Both the position numbers and the translations under genes were made by a program. The notes under the pieces are model-generated. The model did no database searches and was not told where the DNA came from. It worked only from the letters and a program-made list of their open reading frames with translations. Below are positions 19,012 to 28,311 of a DNA stretch of 44,263 bases, piece by piece. Within the stretch, counting starts at the first letter, position 1. Each line of letters begins with the position of its first letter. Source of the stretch: JBLRWS01 sp047921075. GTDB taxonomy: Bacteria > Bacteroidota > Rhodothermia > Balneolales > Balneolaceae. The stretch lies in the NCBI GenBank assembly GCA_047921075.1, contig JBLRWS010000016.1:1-44263 (forward strand), written 5' to 3'.

Positions 19012-20442
19012 ATGCTCACCGGTTTTAGACGAACAAAAATTGTATGTACCCTTGGCCCATCATCAAACACCCCGGAGGCCATTGAAAATTTGTATCGGGC
19101 AGGTATGAATGTTGTCCGCATTAACTTTTCGCACGGGACTCACGAAGACCACAAAAAAACCATCGGCTACGTTCGTGATATTGCCAAAAAGCATGAGTAC
19201 TCTATTCCGGTGCTGATGGATTTACAAGGCCCAAAAATACGGGTCGGCCAGATGAAAGATGGCGGCCAGATAGTAAAAGCCGGCGATATTCTCGAAATTA
19301 CCACCCGGGATGTGGAAGGAACAAGCTCGTTGATTCCCATCGATTATGACGGTCTTTCAGAGGACGCCCGTGAGGGAAATCAAATTCTGATCGATGACGG
19401 CCTTCTGGAGCTTAAGATTATCAAAAATGAACCGGACTGCATGAAAGCCCGCGTTATTGTTGGTGGCATGCTTAAATCCAGAAAAGGAGTGAACCTGCCC
19501 GATGTCGACATATCAATGTCGTCATTGACCGAAAAAGATATTGAAGATTTGGAATTTGGCCTCAGCGTGGGTGTAGATTTTGTGGCGATGTCGTTTGTAC
19601 GCTCGGCACGTGATGTTCAGGAGGTGATATCTCGCATTCGGGCGGCAGGAAGCAACGCAGCCATTATCTCCAAAATTGAAAAACCGGAAGCCGTTGAAGC
19701 GATCGATGAGATTATTGAAGAGAGTGATGGCATAATGGTGGCCCGTGGCGACCTGGGGATCGAAATTCCGAGCGAGCAGGTGCCGCTGGTTCAGAAAAAA
19801 ATCATCGAACGCTGCCGCATTGCCGGTAAACCGGTTATTACCGCTACGCAAATGCTCGATTCTATGATCAATAATCCGCGTGCCACCCGGGCCGAGAGCT
19901 CCGATGTGGCCAATGCGGTAATGGATGGCACCGATGCGGTAATGCTTTCGGGTGAGACCGCTGCCGGTAAATATCCTGTAGAAGCTGTTCAGGCGATGGA
20001 TAAAATTATCCGATCAATCGAAGAAAATGCCGATTCAATTTACTATAATTTGAACTATCGAAAGCCGGACTGGAAAGAGAAGCAGGTGATTGAGTCGCTT
20101 TCCTATTCGTGTGTTACCATCGCCGAGCACATTGAGGCGAAAGCGATCAGCACCATTACCCACTCCGGAAACACCGCGCGGCGGATTGCGAAATTCAGGC
20201 CGCGTGTACCCATTGTGGCATTTACGGAAAGCCGGCTTGTGCGGCGGCAGCTAAACCTGGTATGGGGCGTACAATCGGTAAGGCTGAGTGAAATCTTCGA
20301 TACGGATAAAAGCGTAAAACGGATGGAAGAGCATTTGGTGCAGAACGGCCTGATCAATACAGGCGACCGTATTGTGATTGCCACCGGCATGCCGCTTGCC
20401 AAACGGGGGCGTACCAATATGATTAAAATCAGCACGGTATAG
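19012..20442 (+). CDS. pyk: pyruvate kinase
   Basis: 476 residues. It starts with RRTKIVCTLGPSS and NVVRINFSHGTHEDH (substrate and K+ site), has a B domain after MDLQGPKIRVG, IISKIEKPEAVEAIDEI (catalytic Lys, Glu), MVARGDLGIEIP (~residue 241, Mg2+/PEP site) and MLSGETAAGKYP, and a C-terminal regulatory domain ending SVKRMEEHLVQNG...IKISTV. It turns PEP and ADP into pyruvate and ATP in the last step of glycolysis. It is divergent from the GWxTD gene and 40 bases before the PorW/SprE-like gene. Confidence 0.97.
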   Translation: MLTGFRRTKIVCTLGPSSNTPEAIENLYRAGMNVVRINFSHGTHEDHKKTIGYVRDIAKKHEYSIPVLMDLQGPKIRVGQMKDGGQIVKAGDILEITTRDVEGTSSLIPIDYDGLSEDAREGNQILIDDGLLELKIIKNEPDCMKARVIVGGMLKSRKGVNLPDVDISMSSLTEKDIEDLEFGLSVGVDFVAMSFVRSARDVQEVISRIRAAGSNAAIISKIEKPEAVEAIDEIIEESDGIMVARGDLGIEIPSEQVPLVQKKIIERCRIAGKPVITATQMLDSMINNPRATRAESSDVANAVMDGTDAVMLSGETAAGKYPVEAVQAMDKIIRSIEENADSIYYNLNYRKPDWKEKQVIESLSYSCVTIAEHIEAKAISTITHSGNTARRIAKFRPRVPIVAFTESRLVRRQLNLVWGVQSVRLSEIFDTDKSVKRMEEHLVQNGLINTGDRIVIATGMPLAKRGRTNMIKISTV

Positions 20443-20482
20443 CCGTATACGCTGGCCACTGAATAAACGTTTAATAGATGTT

Positions 20483-23245
20483 GTGAAGCGATTTCTGTCC
20501 ATAACCCTTATCGCACTGTTGGTTGCCGGTTGCAGCTCCGGGGTGAAGCAATCGTGGAGAGATTTTAATGCTTACTTCAACACGTTTTACAACACCAAGC
20601 AGTTCTACGAAACCGGATTGCAGCAGAATCAGCGCCAGCCGGCCGCTGTAAATCCCCTGGTACCCATTCGGGTATACGGGCCGCCCACCCGCGCCGGTTT
20701 GCAGGATTTTGAGCGAGCCATCGATACCGGTGCCACTATTTTGCAAAATCACCCGGAGTCGAGCTTTGTGGAGCCGGCGGTGGCTATTATTGGGAAGTCA
20801 TACTTTTATCGGTCAGAGTTTTTTGCGGCGCTGGAAAAGTTTCAGGAGCTGCAAATCATCGGCGATGAAGATGCCCGCCAAGAGGCGGTATTCTGGCAAG
20901 GCCGAACCTTTTTTGAGCTGGGAAATAATGCCGAGGGGATCCGCTTTTTAGAGAATGAAATTGGCGTTATTGAAGAGTGGGAGCCATCGTATCTGGCTCA
21001 AACACAGGTGATACTTGCTCAGCTTCACGCGTCCAACGAAAGCTGGCCGATCGTTATCGATCTGCTCGTGCAGGCTATTCCGAACCTGAGCGAACGGCAG
21101 GTGCAGGATCGCGCCTATTTTTTACTGGGTCAGGCCTACGAGTGGAACGGAGAGTTTGAGGCGGCCCGAACAGCTTACAGCAGCGTACGCTCGTCCAACC
21201 CATCGTACGATCTGGTGTTTCACTCTCTCCGCAAGCAGGCGGAGGTGCTGCGCCGAATGGGCGAATACGATCAGGCGATGACGACATACTCCAGAATGGA
21301 GCGTGATGACAAAAATATCGATTCGCGCGCGGAGCTGCAGTACGAAATGGGCCGCACTGCCCAACTGCAGGGAAACCACCAGCAGGCGATGGCACAATTC
21401 AACAACCTGCTTCGAAATCCACGGCTGAACCCCACCCCAACAACTAAAGCGCTTACCTACTACAGCATGGCCGAGCTGCAGCGGTTCGATCTGGGTAATT
21501 TTGAAATGGCTGCCGCCTATTACGACTCTGCCGCCAGCGAACGAGCCGACCGCAACCGATTACCGTCCGGGTTTAATGCTGCCGAGCTTGCCGCTTCATT
21601 TGGAGAGTATACAACCGTTCGCCGCGAAATCACCGAAAAAGACAGCTTGCTTTACCTGGGTCAGCTCTCCCAGGAAGATTTTGATGCTGCCATCGCAGAG
21701 ATTCGACAGCAACGGCAGATTGAGATTCAGGAAGAGCTTGATCGCCGGCGGCGCCAGCAGGATCAGGTTGTGGTGGTGGATCAGGATCAAACGGCTTTTG
21801 TAGATGCGGCTGCTCAGACAGAATTTGGATTTTTGAACATCCGCAACCCGGTGATGGTGGCTGATGCAAGCCTGCAATTTCAGGGTGTGTGGGGCGATCG
21901 TCCGCTGGTAGATAATTGGCGGCGCAGAAGCGAAGTAACCGGTTCGCGACGCGAGCAATTAGCCGGTAACGGTACCAACGCCACACAACAGCAACAGGCG
22001 GGGGAGGGCCAGATGGTGCAAGTGTTTGTGGATGTGAGTAAGGTGCCCCGAACCGAGGAGGCACAGCGCAACATGCGTACCGACCTGGAGCGAGCCGAGT
22101 ACGATTTGGCCAATATTTTTTTCCTGTCACTAAATATGCCCGACAGCGCCCGCATCTATTATGAGTCGGTTGTTGAGCAGCGCCTGAATGACCCGCTGGT
22201 TCCCCGGGCACTGTTTTCACTGTCTGAATTGGAGCTGCTTCAGGATAATGAAGCCCGGGCCCGGCAATGGGCGCGTACTCTTGTGGATGACTACCCTACC
22301 TCTGTTTTTGCGCGCCGCAGTGCCGATCGCTTTGGCTTTGATGTGTCTGAAAACACGTCAATTGCCGATCCGGTTATCTCATCTATATACAACGATCGCG
22401 GCCGCAGTCCGGAAGCGGAAAATCCGGCCTCTGTTGCAGAAGATCTTCGGCATATGACAGCCTACACCGATCGCCCGGAGCAGAAAGCACTGCTGCTTTA
22501 TGAGGCGGCGAGGGAGTATATCAAAGCCGGCCGCAGCCAGCAACACGACAGCCTGCGAACCATCGAGAACTGGAATCGTGTACAGCAGGAATGGCAGCAG
22601 GAGCAAGCGTCTTTTGCAGATCTGCAATCCAGAGCGGCCGAGGCGCTGCAGTCCGACACGCTGTCGGATGACCGGGAAACGCACTGGCAGGCTATTGCCG
22701 ATTCTACACTCGCCGAACCGCCACTGGCCGACTTTTTTCCCTACATCGGTGCTGAGTGGGACAGCGCCCGAACACTGCTCACCGATATCGATACGAATTA
22801 CCCGAGAACACCCATCCGGCCGCAGGCCAGGATACTGCTTGCCTCCATCGATATCCCGGAGTTTATGATGGAAGAGGAATCTCCCACTGCAGAATCGCCC
22901 GAAACGGTGCCGCTTGATGACGTATTGCCGGAAGTAGCTGAGGAGTCGTTAATGGCCTGTATCGAACAGGATCCGCCACGACAAATTCGCGGAACGATGG
23001 AAGAATTTGTGCGATCGATCGCCTTTCCCGAGTGGGCACTCGATTCCGGCATCCAAACCGAAGCGGTGTACCGGGTAACGGTGCTCGATGATGGAACCAT
23101 CGCCGATTTTGAGCTGCAAAGTGCGATGGACCGGTCCGGCATTCCGGAGGCGATTGAGCAGGCCATCTCGCGGCAGCTGATTTTTGAACGTGCCCCCGGT
23201 GTGGGCGTTACCGAATGTACCATCACAATTCCGATTGAGCTCTGA
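20483..23245 (+). CDS. PorW/SprE-like TPR lipoprotein with C-terminal TonB-like domain
   Basis: 920 residues from GTG 20483 (the only start that gives the signal peptide); lipobox VAGC, Cys17. NAYFNTFYNTKQFYE after the Cys, about ten tetratricopeptide-like helix pairs, EKDSLLYLGQLS followed by a basic/Glu-rich coiled segment, and FGFLNIRNPVMVA...WGDRPLVDNWRR near residues 447-483 match PorW/SprE, the periplasmic lipoprotein needed for type IX secretion and gliding in Bacteroidota. The last ~80 residues (AVYRVTVLDDGTIADFEL...FERAPGVGVTECTITIPIEL) look like a TonB C-terminal domain, which I do not recall in classical SprE. It follows pyk by 40 bases and converges with pyrD. Confidence 0.8.
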   Translation: MKRFLSITLIALLVAGCSSGVKQSWRDFNAYFNTFYNTKQFYETGLQQNQRQPAAVNPLVPIRVYGPPTRAGLQDFERAIDTGATILQNHPESSFVEPAVAIIGKSYFYRSEFFAALEKFQELQIIGDEDARQEAVFWQGRTFFELGNNAEGIRFLENEIGVIEEWEPSYLAQTQVILAQLHASNESWPIVIDLLVQAIPNLSERQVQDRAYFLLGQAYEWNGEFEAARTAYSSVRSSNPSYDLVFHSLRKQAEVLRRMGEYDQAMTTYSRMERDDKNIDSRAELQYEMGRTAQLQGNHQQAMAQFNNLLRNPRLNPTPTTKALTYYSMAELQRFDLGNFEMAAAYYDSAASERADRNRLPSGFNAAELAASFGEYTTVRREITEKDSLLYLGQLSQEDFDAAIAEIRQQRQIEIQEELDRRRRQQDQVVVVDQDQTAFVDAAAQTEFGFLNIRNPVMVADASLQFQGVWGDRPLVDNWRRRSEVTGSRREQLAGNGTNATQQQQAGEGQMVQVFVDVSKVPRTEEAQRNMRTDLERAEYDLANIFFLSLNMPDSARIYYESVVEQRLNDPLVPRALFSLSELELLQDNEARARQWARTLVDDYPTSVFARRSADRFGFDVSENTSIADPVISSIYNDRGRSPEAENPASVAEDLRHMTAYTDRPEQKALLLYEAAREYIKAGRSQQHDSLRTIENWNRVQQEWQQEQASFADLQSRAAEALQSDTLSDDRETHWQAIADSTLAEPPLADFFPYIGAEWDSARTLLTDIDTNYPRTPIRPQARILLASIDIPEFMMEEESPTAESPETVPLDDVLPEVAEESLMACIEQDPPRQIRGTMEEFVRSIAFPEWALDSGIQTEAVYRVTVLDDGTIADFELQSAMDRSGIPEAIEQAISRQLIFERAPGVGVTECTITIPIEL

Positions 23246-23257
23246 ACGCAAGTTTCT

Positions 23258-24361
23258 CTACGAGGCCGGAACGTCTGAATAACCGGGCCGAAGTTGATAG
23301 AGATGATCGATATTGTGCTCACGCAGATACATCACCAGCCCGTCGTTTATCCGCTTAACAAGAGCGGGCCCTTCATACACCAGCGCGGTATAGACCTGCA
23401 CCAGATCGGCCCCCGCTTTAATTTTCTCGATGGCATCGGCCGCACTAAAAATGCCCCCCACCCCGATGATCCACTTTTCACCTTTGGTCTGATCGTGAAT
23501 GGAGCGAATAATGTGTGTGCTTTTTGTACGAATGGCAGCACCGCTGAGCCCACCCGTGCCTATTTGCTCAATTTTGGAAGAAGGAGTTTTAAGCTCATGT
23601 CGCTTGGCAGATGTATTGGTTGCCACAAACCCGTCGATGGAGTGACTCAGGCATACATCTACCAGTTCGTGAAGTGCGGCATCGTCCAGATCAACCGAGA
23701 ATTTTACCAGCACCGGCGGACTCGATTTATCTTTTCCGATATGGAGATGGGTCAGCAGCCGGTCGAGGGAGGCGGGATCTTCAAACGTTTTTCCCTCCCG
23801 CGTGTTGGGGCACGAAATGTTCAGGGTAATGTAGTCGGCCACGGGCAACGCCAGTTGATAGCTGATTCTGTAATCTTCCAGTGCGCGCTCTCCAACAATA
23901 TCGGGATCATGCGTTTTGGCAATATTGATGCCTAAAGGAATGGTGCGAGGCCGTTTTTCGAGTCGCTTTATGACTGTTTGGGCGCCGTCGTTATTCAACC
24001 CCATCCGGTTAATAAGTGATTGGTCTGTGTGAAGCCGGAAACTGCGCGGTTTGGGGTTTCCCACAGATGGGTTGGCGGTTATACTTCCCACTTCCGTATA
24101 TCCGAACCCAAGCGAATCAATGATCGGCACCAGCGTCCCGTTTTTATCAAAACCGGCGGCAAGCCCAACCGGATTTTTGAAACAGAGCCCTGCTATATTC
24201 TGTTCAAGGCTTGGATGCTGGTAATTGTATAAGGCACCGGCCACTTTTCCGGCGGCGCGATATCCACCTAAAAAGGCGCCGGTTTGCACGGTTCGCTCGT
24301 GAATAAAGTCAGACGGAAAACGAAACAGAATCGGCCTGATAAGGTGTTTATACAATCCCAT
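23258..24361 (-). CDS. pyrD: dihydroorotate dehydrogenase (class 2-like)
   Basis: 367 residues. The N-terminal helical extension (MGLYKHLIRPILFRFPSDFIHERT) is typical of class 2, the membrane-associated, quinone-linked enzymes, followed by the FMN barrel: NPVGLAAGFDKNG, FGYTEVGSITANP, NRMGLNNDGA, NISCPNTREGKTFEDP, FVATNTS, GTGGLSGAAI, IIGVGGIFSAADA. It oxidises dihydroorotate to orotate in pyrimidine synthesis. The catalytic base position in NISCPNT is Cys184, where E. coli PyrD and human DHODH have Ser. It converges with the PorW/SprE-like gene and is divergent from pabB. Confidence 0.95.
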   Translation of the reverse strand: MGLYKHLIRPILFRFPSDFIHERTVQTGAFLGGYRAAGKVAGALYNYQHPSLEQNIAGLCFKNPVGLAAGFDKNGTLVPIIDSLGFGYTEVGSITANPSVGNPKPRSFRLHTDQSLINRMGLNNDGAQTVIKRLEKRPRTIPLGINIAKTHDPDIVGERALEDYRISYQLALPVADYITLNISCPNTREGKTFEDPASLDRLLTHLHIGKDKSSPPVLVKFSVDLDDAALHELVDVCLSHSIDGFVATNTSAKRHELKTPSSKIEQIGTGGLSGAAIRTKSTHIIRSIHDQTKGEKWIIGVGGIFSAADAIEKIKAGADLVQVYTALVYEGPALVKRINDGLVMYLREHNIDHLYQLRPGYSDVPAS

Positions 24362-24434
24362 ACCTTCAATTTTTCAAGCAAGTTAAGGATTGATGTCCTA
24401 AGTTCGTACCCTTAATCAGAAGGCTACATCGTCT

Positions 24435-25721
24435 ATGAATCACTTTTCAGCCAACCGCCTCCGTACACCGGGTGAATTGATAGCGGCTCTTAAGCAGACG
24501 CATCCGGGAGAGTCCTGCCTGCTTTTGGAATCTCAGTTGGAGGGGCATCCATCCTCAGTGCAGACATTTGTAGCGGGGAAACCGGTTCGCGAATGCAGAG
24601 TGAAAGACGGTGCGGTTACCGTTACCGAACACGGTACAAGTCGGACATTTACCGGCTCACCCTGGCATGTATTGCGTGATTTTCATCAAGCCGGTAAGGG
24701 CTGGCTGTTCGGGTTTATCGGGTACGAGGCGAACCACGCTGCATTTGGCCTGAACCCATCGGGCGAGGCGCTCTATGATGCGCCTGATCTCTATTTTTTT
24801 GAACCGTCTCTGCTGGCTCGCTTCTCCCACGGCCATGTGGAGTGGCTGAGAGGGTCCGCTCCGGCTCCGGTGCCATCGGCTGAACCCGAAGCGGTAACCG
24901 GCCCACCCAAATCGCTGATAGAACGAGAGCATTATCTTGCTGCCGTACGAGATATCCAGCAGCTGATTAAAGAGGGGGCATTTTATGAAATGAATTACAC
25001 CTACCCGATGGAACTGGTTTTTGAGGGGAGTGGCTGGGAGCTGTATGAATCAATGAAACGAATAAACCCGGTGCCGTTCGGGGTGTATGCGCAGCTTGGA
25101 AACCTGGAAATATGCTCTGCCTCTCCCGAGCGGTTTTTGCAGAAAAAAGGGAATTGGATCTGTTCGGAACCGATCAAGGGAACCACGGCGCGATCGGCCG
25201 ATCCGGCGCAGGACCAACAGTATAAACAAGAGCTCCTGAATGAAAAAAATCGAGCCGAAAATCTGATGATCGTAGACCTGGTACGTCACGACTTTTCGAC
25301 GGTATGCGCTCCCGGTTCCGTGGCGGTAGAAGCTCTCTACGATATACAGACGTTCGGTACGGTGCATCAGATGATTTCCCGGGTAGTGGGCCAACTGCAA
25401 TCCGGCAATGACCTTTTCGACGCCCTGGAGGCTGCATTTCCAATGGGATCGATGACCGGTGCGCCGAAGCGGCGGGTGATGCATCAGATTGACGCCATGG
25501 AGCCGTACCGTCGCGGAATCTATTCAGGATCGTTCGGATACATTACACCCGATGGCGATGCCGATTTTAATGTTGTCATTCGAACGGCAATCGTGTCGGG
25601 CACGTCAGTATTTTACAACGTGGGCGGTGCCATTACCGGCGACTCTGACCCTGTGGATGAATGGAAAGAGACACGCATCAAAGCCCGAAGCATTACCGGC
25701 TGGCCGGCCGGTAAAATGTGA
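24435..25721 (+). CDS. pabB: aminodeoxychorismate synthase component I
   Basis: 428 residues, a chorismate-binding enzyme. FYEMNYTYPM, ASPERFL, PIKGTTAR, NEKNRAENLMIVDLVRHDF, GSMTGAPKRRVM, YSGSFGYITPDGDADFNVVIRTA and ITGDSDPVDEWKET are all present. The Lys in PIKGT (Lys248) is the residue that marks aminodeoxychorismate synthase rather than anthranilate synthase (which has PIAGT). It makes 4-amino-4-deoxychorismate for folate. No pabA or pabC is adjacent in the window, so the amidotransferase subunit must be elsewhere. Divergent from pyrD across 73 bases. Confidence 0.9.
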   Translation: MNHFSANRLRTPGELIAALKQTHPGESCLLLESQLEGHPSSVQTFVAGKPVRECRVKDGAVTVTEHGTSRTFTGSPWHVLRDFHQAGKGWLFGFIGYEANHAAFGLNPSGEALYDAPDLYFFEPSLLARFSHGHVEWLRGSAPAPVPSAEPEAVTGPPKSLIEREHYLAAVRDIQQLIKEGAFYEMNYTYPMELVFEGSGWELYESMKRINPVPFGVYAQLGNLEICSASPERFLQKKGNWICSEPIKGTTARSADPAQDQQYKQELLNEKNRAENLMIVDLVRHDFSTVCAPGSVAVEALYDIQTFGTVHQMISRVVGQLQSGNDLFDALEAAFPMGSMTGAPKRRVMHQIDAMEPYRRGIYSGSFGYITPDGDADFNVVIRTAIVSGTSVFYNVGGAITGDSDPVDEWKETRIKARSITGWPAGKM

Positions 25722-25824
25722 GAGGCGTATACCGTATGGGGGAATCGGCCGTTCCAAATTCATTGCAATGAAATGAACCGGTGAAATTTCAGGTTATCCT
25801 AACCAAACCAATCAATCCAATTAT

Positions 25825-27306
25825 ATGTCAACCACCATTCGAACACTCGGTGAACTGAAAAAAAGCGGCTGGAAATCTCAATCCGTAAAAGATGAGCTGC
25901 GGACAAATCTGATTCGCAAATTAAAGTCCGGCGAAGATATTTTTCCGGGTATTCTTGGGTACGATAAAACGGTGATTCCTCAATTGCAGAATGCCATTCT
26001 TTCGCGGCACGACCTTCTTTTACTCGGGCTGCGGGGGCAGGCTAAAACACGGATATTGCGTTCCCTGGTTTATCTACTCGACGATGAGATCCCGATTATC
26101 GACGGTTCTCAGGTACATGATAATCCGTTGGCTCCCATCACCAAATTTGGCCGGGAGCGCGTGGCGCAGATGGGGGATGACACGCCCGTTCGATGGATTG
26201 GCCGTGACGCACGCTATGGCGAAAAACTGGCTACCCCGGATACCACAGTTGCCGATTTGATTGGTGATATTGATCCGATAAAGGCGGCCCGGGAGCGGCT
26301 GACGCTGGCCGATCAGGAGGTGATTAATTTCGGGCTGATTCCCCGCACAAATCGCGGCATTTTCGTGATCAACGAACTCCCCGATCTCCAGCCGCGCATA
26401 CAGGTGGCCCTGCTTAACATTATGCAGGAGCGTGATATTCAGATCCGCGGTTTTAATGTGCGCATCCCCCTTGATCTGTTTGTGGCGTTTTCAGCCAACC
26501 CGGACGATTATACCAACCGCGGCAACATTATTACACCACTTAAAGACCGTATCGATTCACAAATTATCACCCACTATCCAAAACAGACCGATATTGCGGT
26601 GGAAATTACCCGCCAGGAAGCGTGGGCCGACCGCGCCTCGGACGTTTCGGTTTCCATTCCGGAACTGTACCGCACGGTGATTGAAGAGGTGGCCTTCGAA
26701 GCCCGGAAGAGCGACTATATTGATCAAAAAAGCGGCGTCTCCACGCGGCTCAGTATTACGGCTATGGAACAGGCGGTATCGTCAGCCGAAAACCGTGCCA
26801 TCCGAAACGGTGAGGCAGAAACCACACTTCGTATGACCGATCTGTTTCATATGGTGCCCGCCCTTACAGGCAAGCTCGAACTGGTGTACGAAGGGGAGCA
26901 GGAGGGGGCGGTGAGCGTAGCGAAACATCTTCTGGGCAAAGCAATTCTGAACGTTTTTAAAGCCCGTTTTCCCGATCCCCGCCCACCCTCTGAAGAGGTT
27001 AAAAGCCCCTATAAAGGAATTCTGGACTGGTTTAACCAGGGCAATACACTGCATGTGAAAGGTGACGCCTCAAACGAAGCGTACCAAAAATCCCTTCGAG
27101 CGGTTCAGAAGCTCGAATCAATCGCAGAAAATCTGCGCAACGATAACGATCTCCTTGCAGTGATGGATTTTCTGGTAGAAGCGCTCCATCAAAAATCGAT
27201 GATTGGCAAGGAAGAGATGGATGATGAAACCCTCTACAGCGATATGCTTGGAAGCATGCTTGGCGGAATGGATGCGTTTGAAAGCGGTGAAGATGATATC
27301 AGCTGA
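25825..27306 (+). CDS. MoxR/Mg-chelatase (ChlI)-like AAA+ ATPase
   Basis: 493 residues. Walker A is GLRGQAKT (68-75), Walker B is GIFVINELPDL, and SANPDDYTNRG is the sensor 1 region; LLNIMQERDIQIRGF is the helix-2/pre-sensor insert seen in ChlI and MoxR proteins. The C-terminal part is a helical lid plus a charged tail (EEMDDETLYSDMLGSM). These ATPases usually work with a von Willebrand A-domain protein in protein maturation or metal insertion. No VWA gene is next to it here; L31 follows. Role unknown beyond ATPase. Confidence 0.85.
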   Translation: MSTTIRTLGELKKSGWKSQSVKDELRTNLIRKLKSGEDIFPGILGYDKTVIPQLQNAILSRHDLLLLGLRGQAKTRILRSLVYLLDDEIPIIDGSQVHDNPLAPITKFGRERVAQMGDDTPVRWIGRDARYGEKLATPDTTVADLIGDIDPIKAARERLTLADQEVINFGLIPRTNRGIFVINELPDLQPRIQVALLNIMQERDIQIRGFNVRIPLDLFVAFSANPDDYTNRGNIITPLKDRIDSQIITHYPKQTDIAVEITRQEAWADRASDVSVSIPELYRTVIEEVAFEARKSDYIDQKSGVSTRLSITAMEQAVSSAENRAIRNGEAETTLRMTDLFHMVPALTGKLELVYEGEQEGAVSVAKHLLGKAILNVFKARFPDPRPPSEEVKSPYKGILDWFNQGNTLHVKGDASNEAYQKSLRAVQKLESIAENLRNDNDLLAVMDFLVEALHQKSMIGKEEMDDETLYSDMLGSMLGGMDAFESGEDDIS

Positions 27307-27372
27307 GATTGCAAAACGGTTTGAGATCCCGTATCTTTATAATCTTTGAAAGAAATCAAATCAGGCATTGTC

Positions 27373-27585
27373 ATGAAAAAAGGAATTCATCCCGATTATA
27401 AAGAAGTCACAGTGGTGATGAGCGATGGCTCAGAATTTAAAACTCGCAGCACGATCGATGCGACAGATGGGGTGTATAAAAGCGAGGTTGATTCCAAAAA
27501 TCACCCGTTTTTTACAAGCGATAAATCCCTTCAGAAGAAAGCCGATCAAATCGATCGCTTCAACCGTCGTTACCAGAAAAAGTAA
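27373..27585 (+). CDS. rpmE: 50S ribosomal protein L31, Cys-less short form
   Basis: 70 residues from ATG 27373. The frame extends upstream to a TTG at 27346, but MKKGIHPDYKEV is the standard L31 start. RSTI, SKNHPFFTSDKS and a DRFNRRY end match L31. It has the short length of the zinc-binding form, but the four zinc cysteines are replaced (the CxxC pair near residue 37 reads DSKN), so it does not bind zinc by that site. It is followed by a terminator and is a single-gene unit or the end of the ATPase transcript. Confidence 0.92.
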   Translation: MKKGIHPDYKEVTVVMSDGSEFKTRSTIDATDGVYKSEVDSKNHPFFTSDKSLQKKADQIDRFNRRYQKK

Positions 27586-27605
27586 TCGTTTTTCTATCAT
27601 TATTG

Positions 27606-27639
27606 AGGATACATTGGGTTGCCGGTGTATCCTTTTTTT
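27606..27639 (+). terminator. rho-independent terminator after L31
   Basis: The arms AGGATACA (27606-27613) and TGTATCCT (27626-27633) pair perfectly around a 12-base loop and run into a T tract, 20 bases after the L31 stop. Confidence 0.85.
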
Positions 27640-27664
27640 GTAGTGGAAACGTTTTGGAGAGACT

Positions 27665-28303
27665 ATGACCATTCAGGTTTTTGAAGTGGGGCCATTTGCA
27701 GAGAATACCTATCTGATGATGGAGGAGGGCCATGCACTTCTGCTGGATCCCGGTTTTTCCACCGAGTCGGAATACAACCGATTCCGTGATGCATTGGAGA
27801 AATCCGGTTCAACACTCGATCATATTTTGCTTACCCATGCGCATGTTGATCACGCCCTGGGTTTGTCTCGCGTATTGCGCGATGCTGACGTGCCGGTTTG
27901 GCTGAACGACAGCGACTATACCCTCTGGAATCAGTTTGAGCAGCAATCGGCTATGTTTGGTATTCGAACATCCGGTTTTGATTTTACGCCAAGAGTATTG
28001 TCTGAAAAGGAAGGGTTTCAATCCGGCCCGTTTCAGTTTCAGGTGCTTTACACGCCGGGCCACTCGCCCGATCACGTATCGCTCTATCACAAAGATGAGG
28101 GTGTATTGTTTGGCGGGGATGCCCTGTTTAAAGGAAGTATAGGCCGCACCGATCTTTACAAAGGAAGCTTTGAGGTACTCGAAACTTCGATCCGGGAAAA
28201 ACTCTACACGTTGCCGGACGAGACCAGAGTACTGCCAGGGCACGGGCCGGAAACCACAATTGGCGAGGAGAAACAGTCCAACGCTTTTGTGCGTGGAGTA
28301 TAA
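27665..28303 (+). CDS. MBL-fold metallo-hydrolase (glyoxalase II-like)
   Basis: 212 residues with all metallo-beta-lactamase metal motifs: THAHVDHALG (HxHxDH), GHSPDHVSLY (third His), FGGDALF (bridging Asp) and LPGHGPET (last His). The length and the FAENTYLMMEEGHALLLDPG start match the stand-alone glyoxalase II-like hydrolases annotated YcbL/GloB-like. It is cytoplasmic, probably hydrolysing a thioester; the exact substrate is not given by sequence. It converges with the TPR gene, 8 bases apart. Confidence 0.92.
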   Translation: MTIQVFEVGPFAENTYLMMEEGHALLLDPGFSTESEYNRFRDALEKSGSTLDHILLTHAHVDHALGLSRVLRDADVPVWLNDSDYTLWNQFEQQSAMFGIRTSGFDFTPRVLSEKEGFQSGPFQFQVLYTPGHSPDHVSLYHKDEGVLFGGDALFKGSIGRTDLYKGSFEVLETSIREKLYTLPDETRVLPGHGPETTIGEEKQSNAFVRGV

Positions 28304-28311
28304 AAAGAGAG

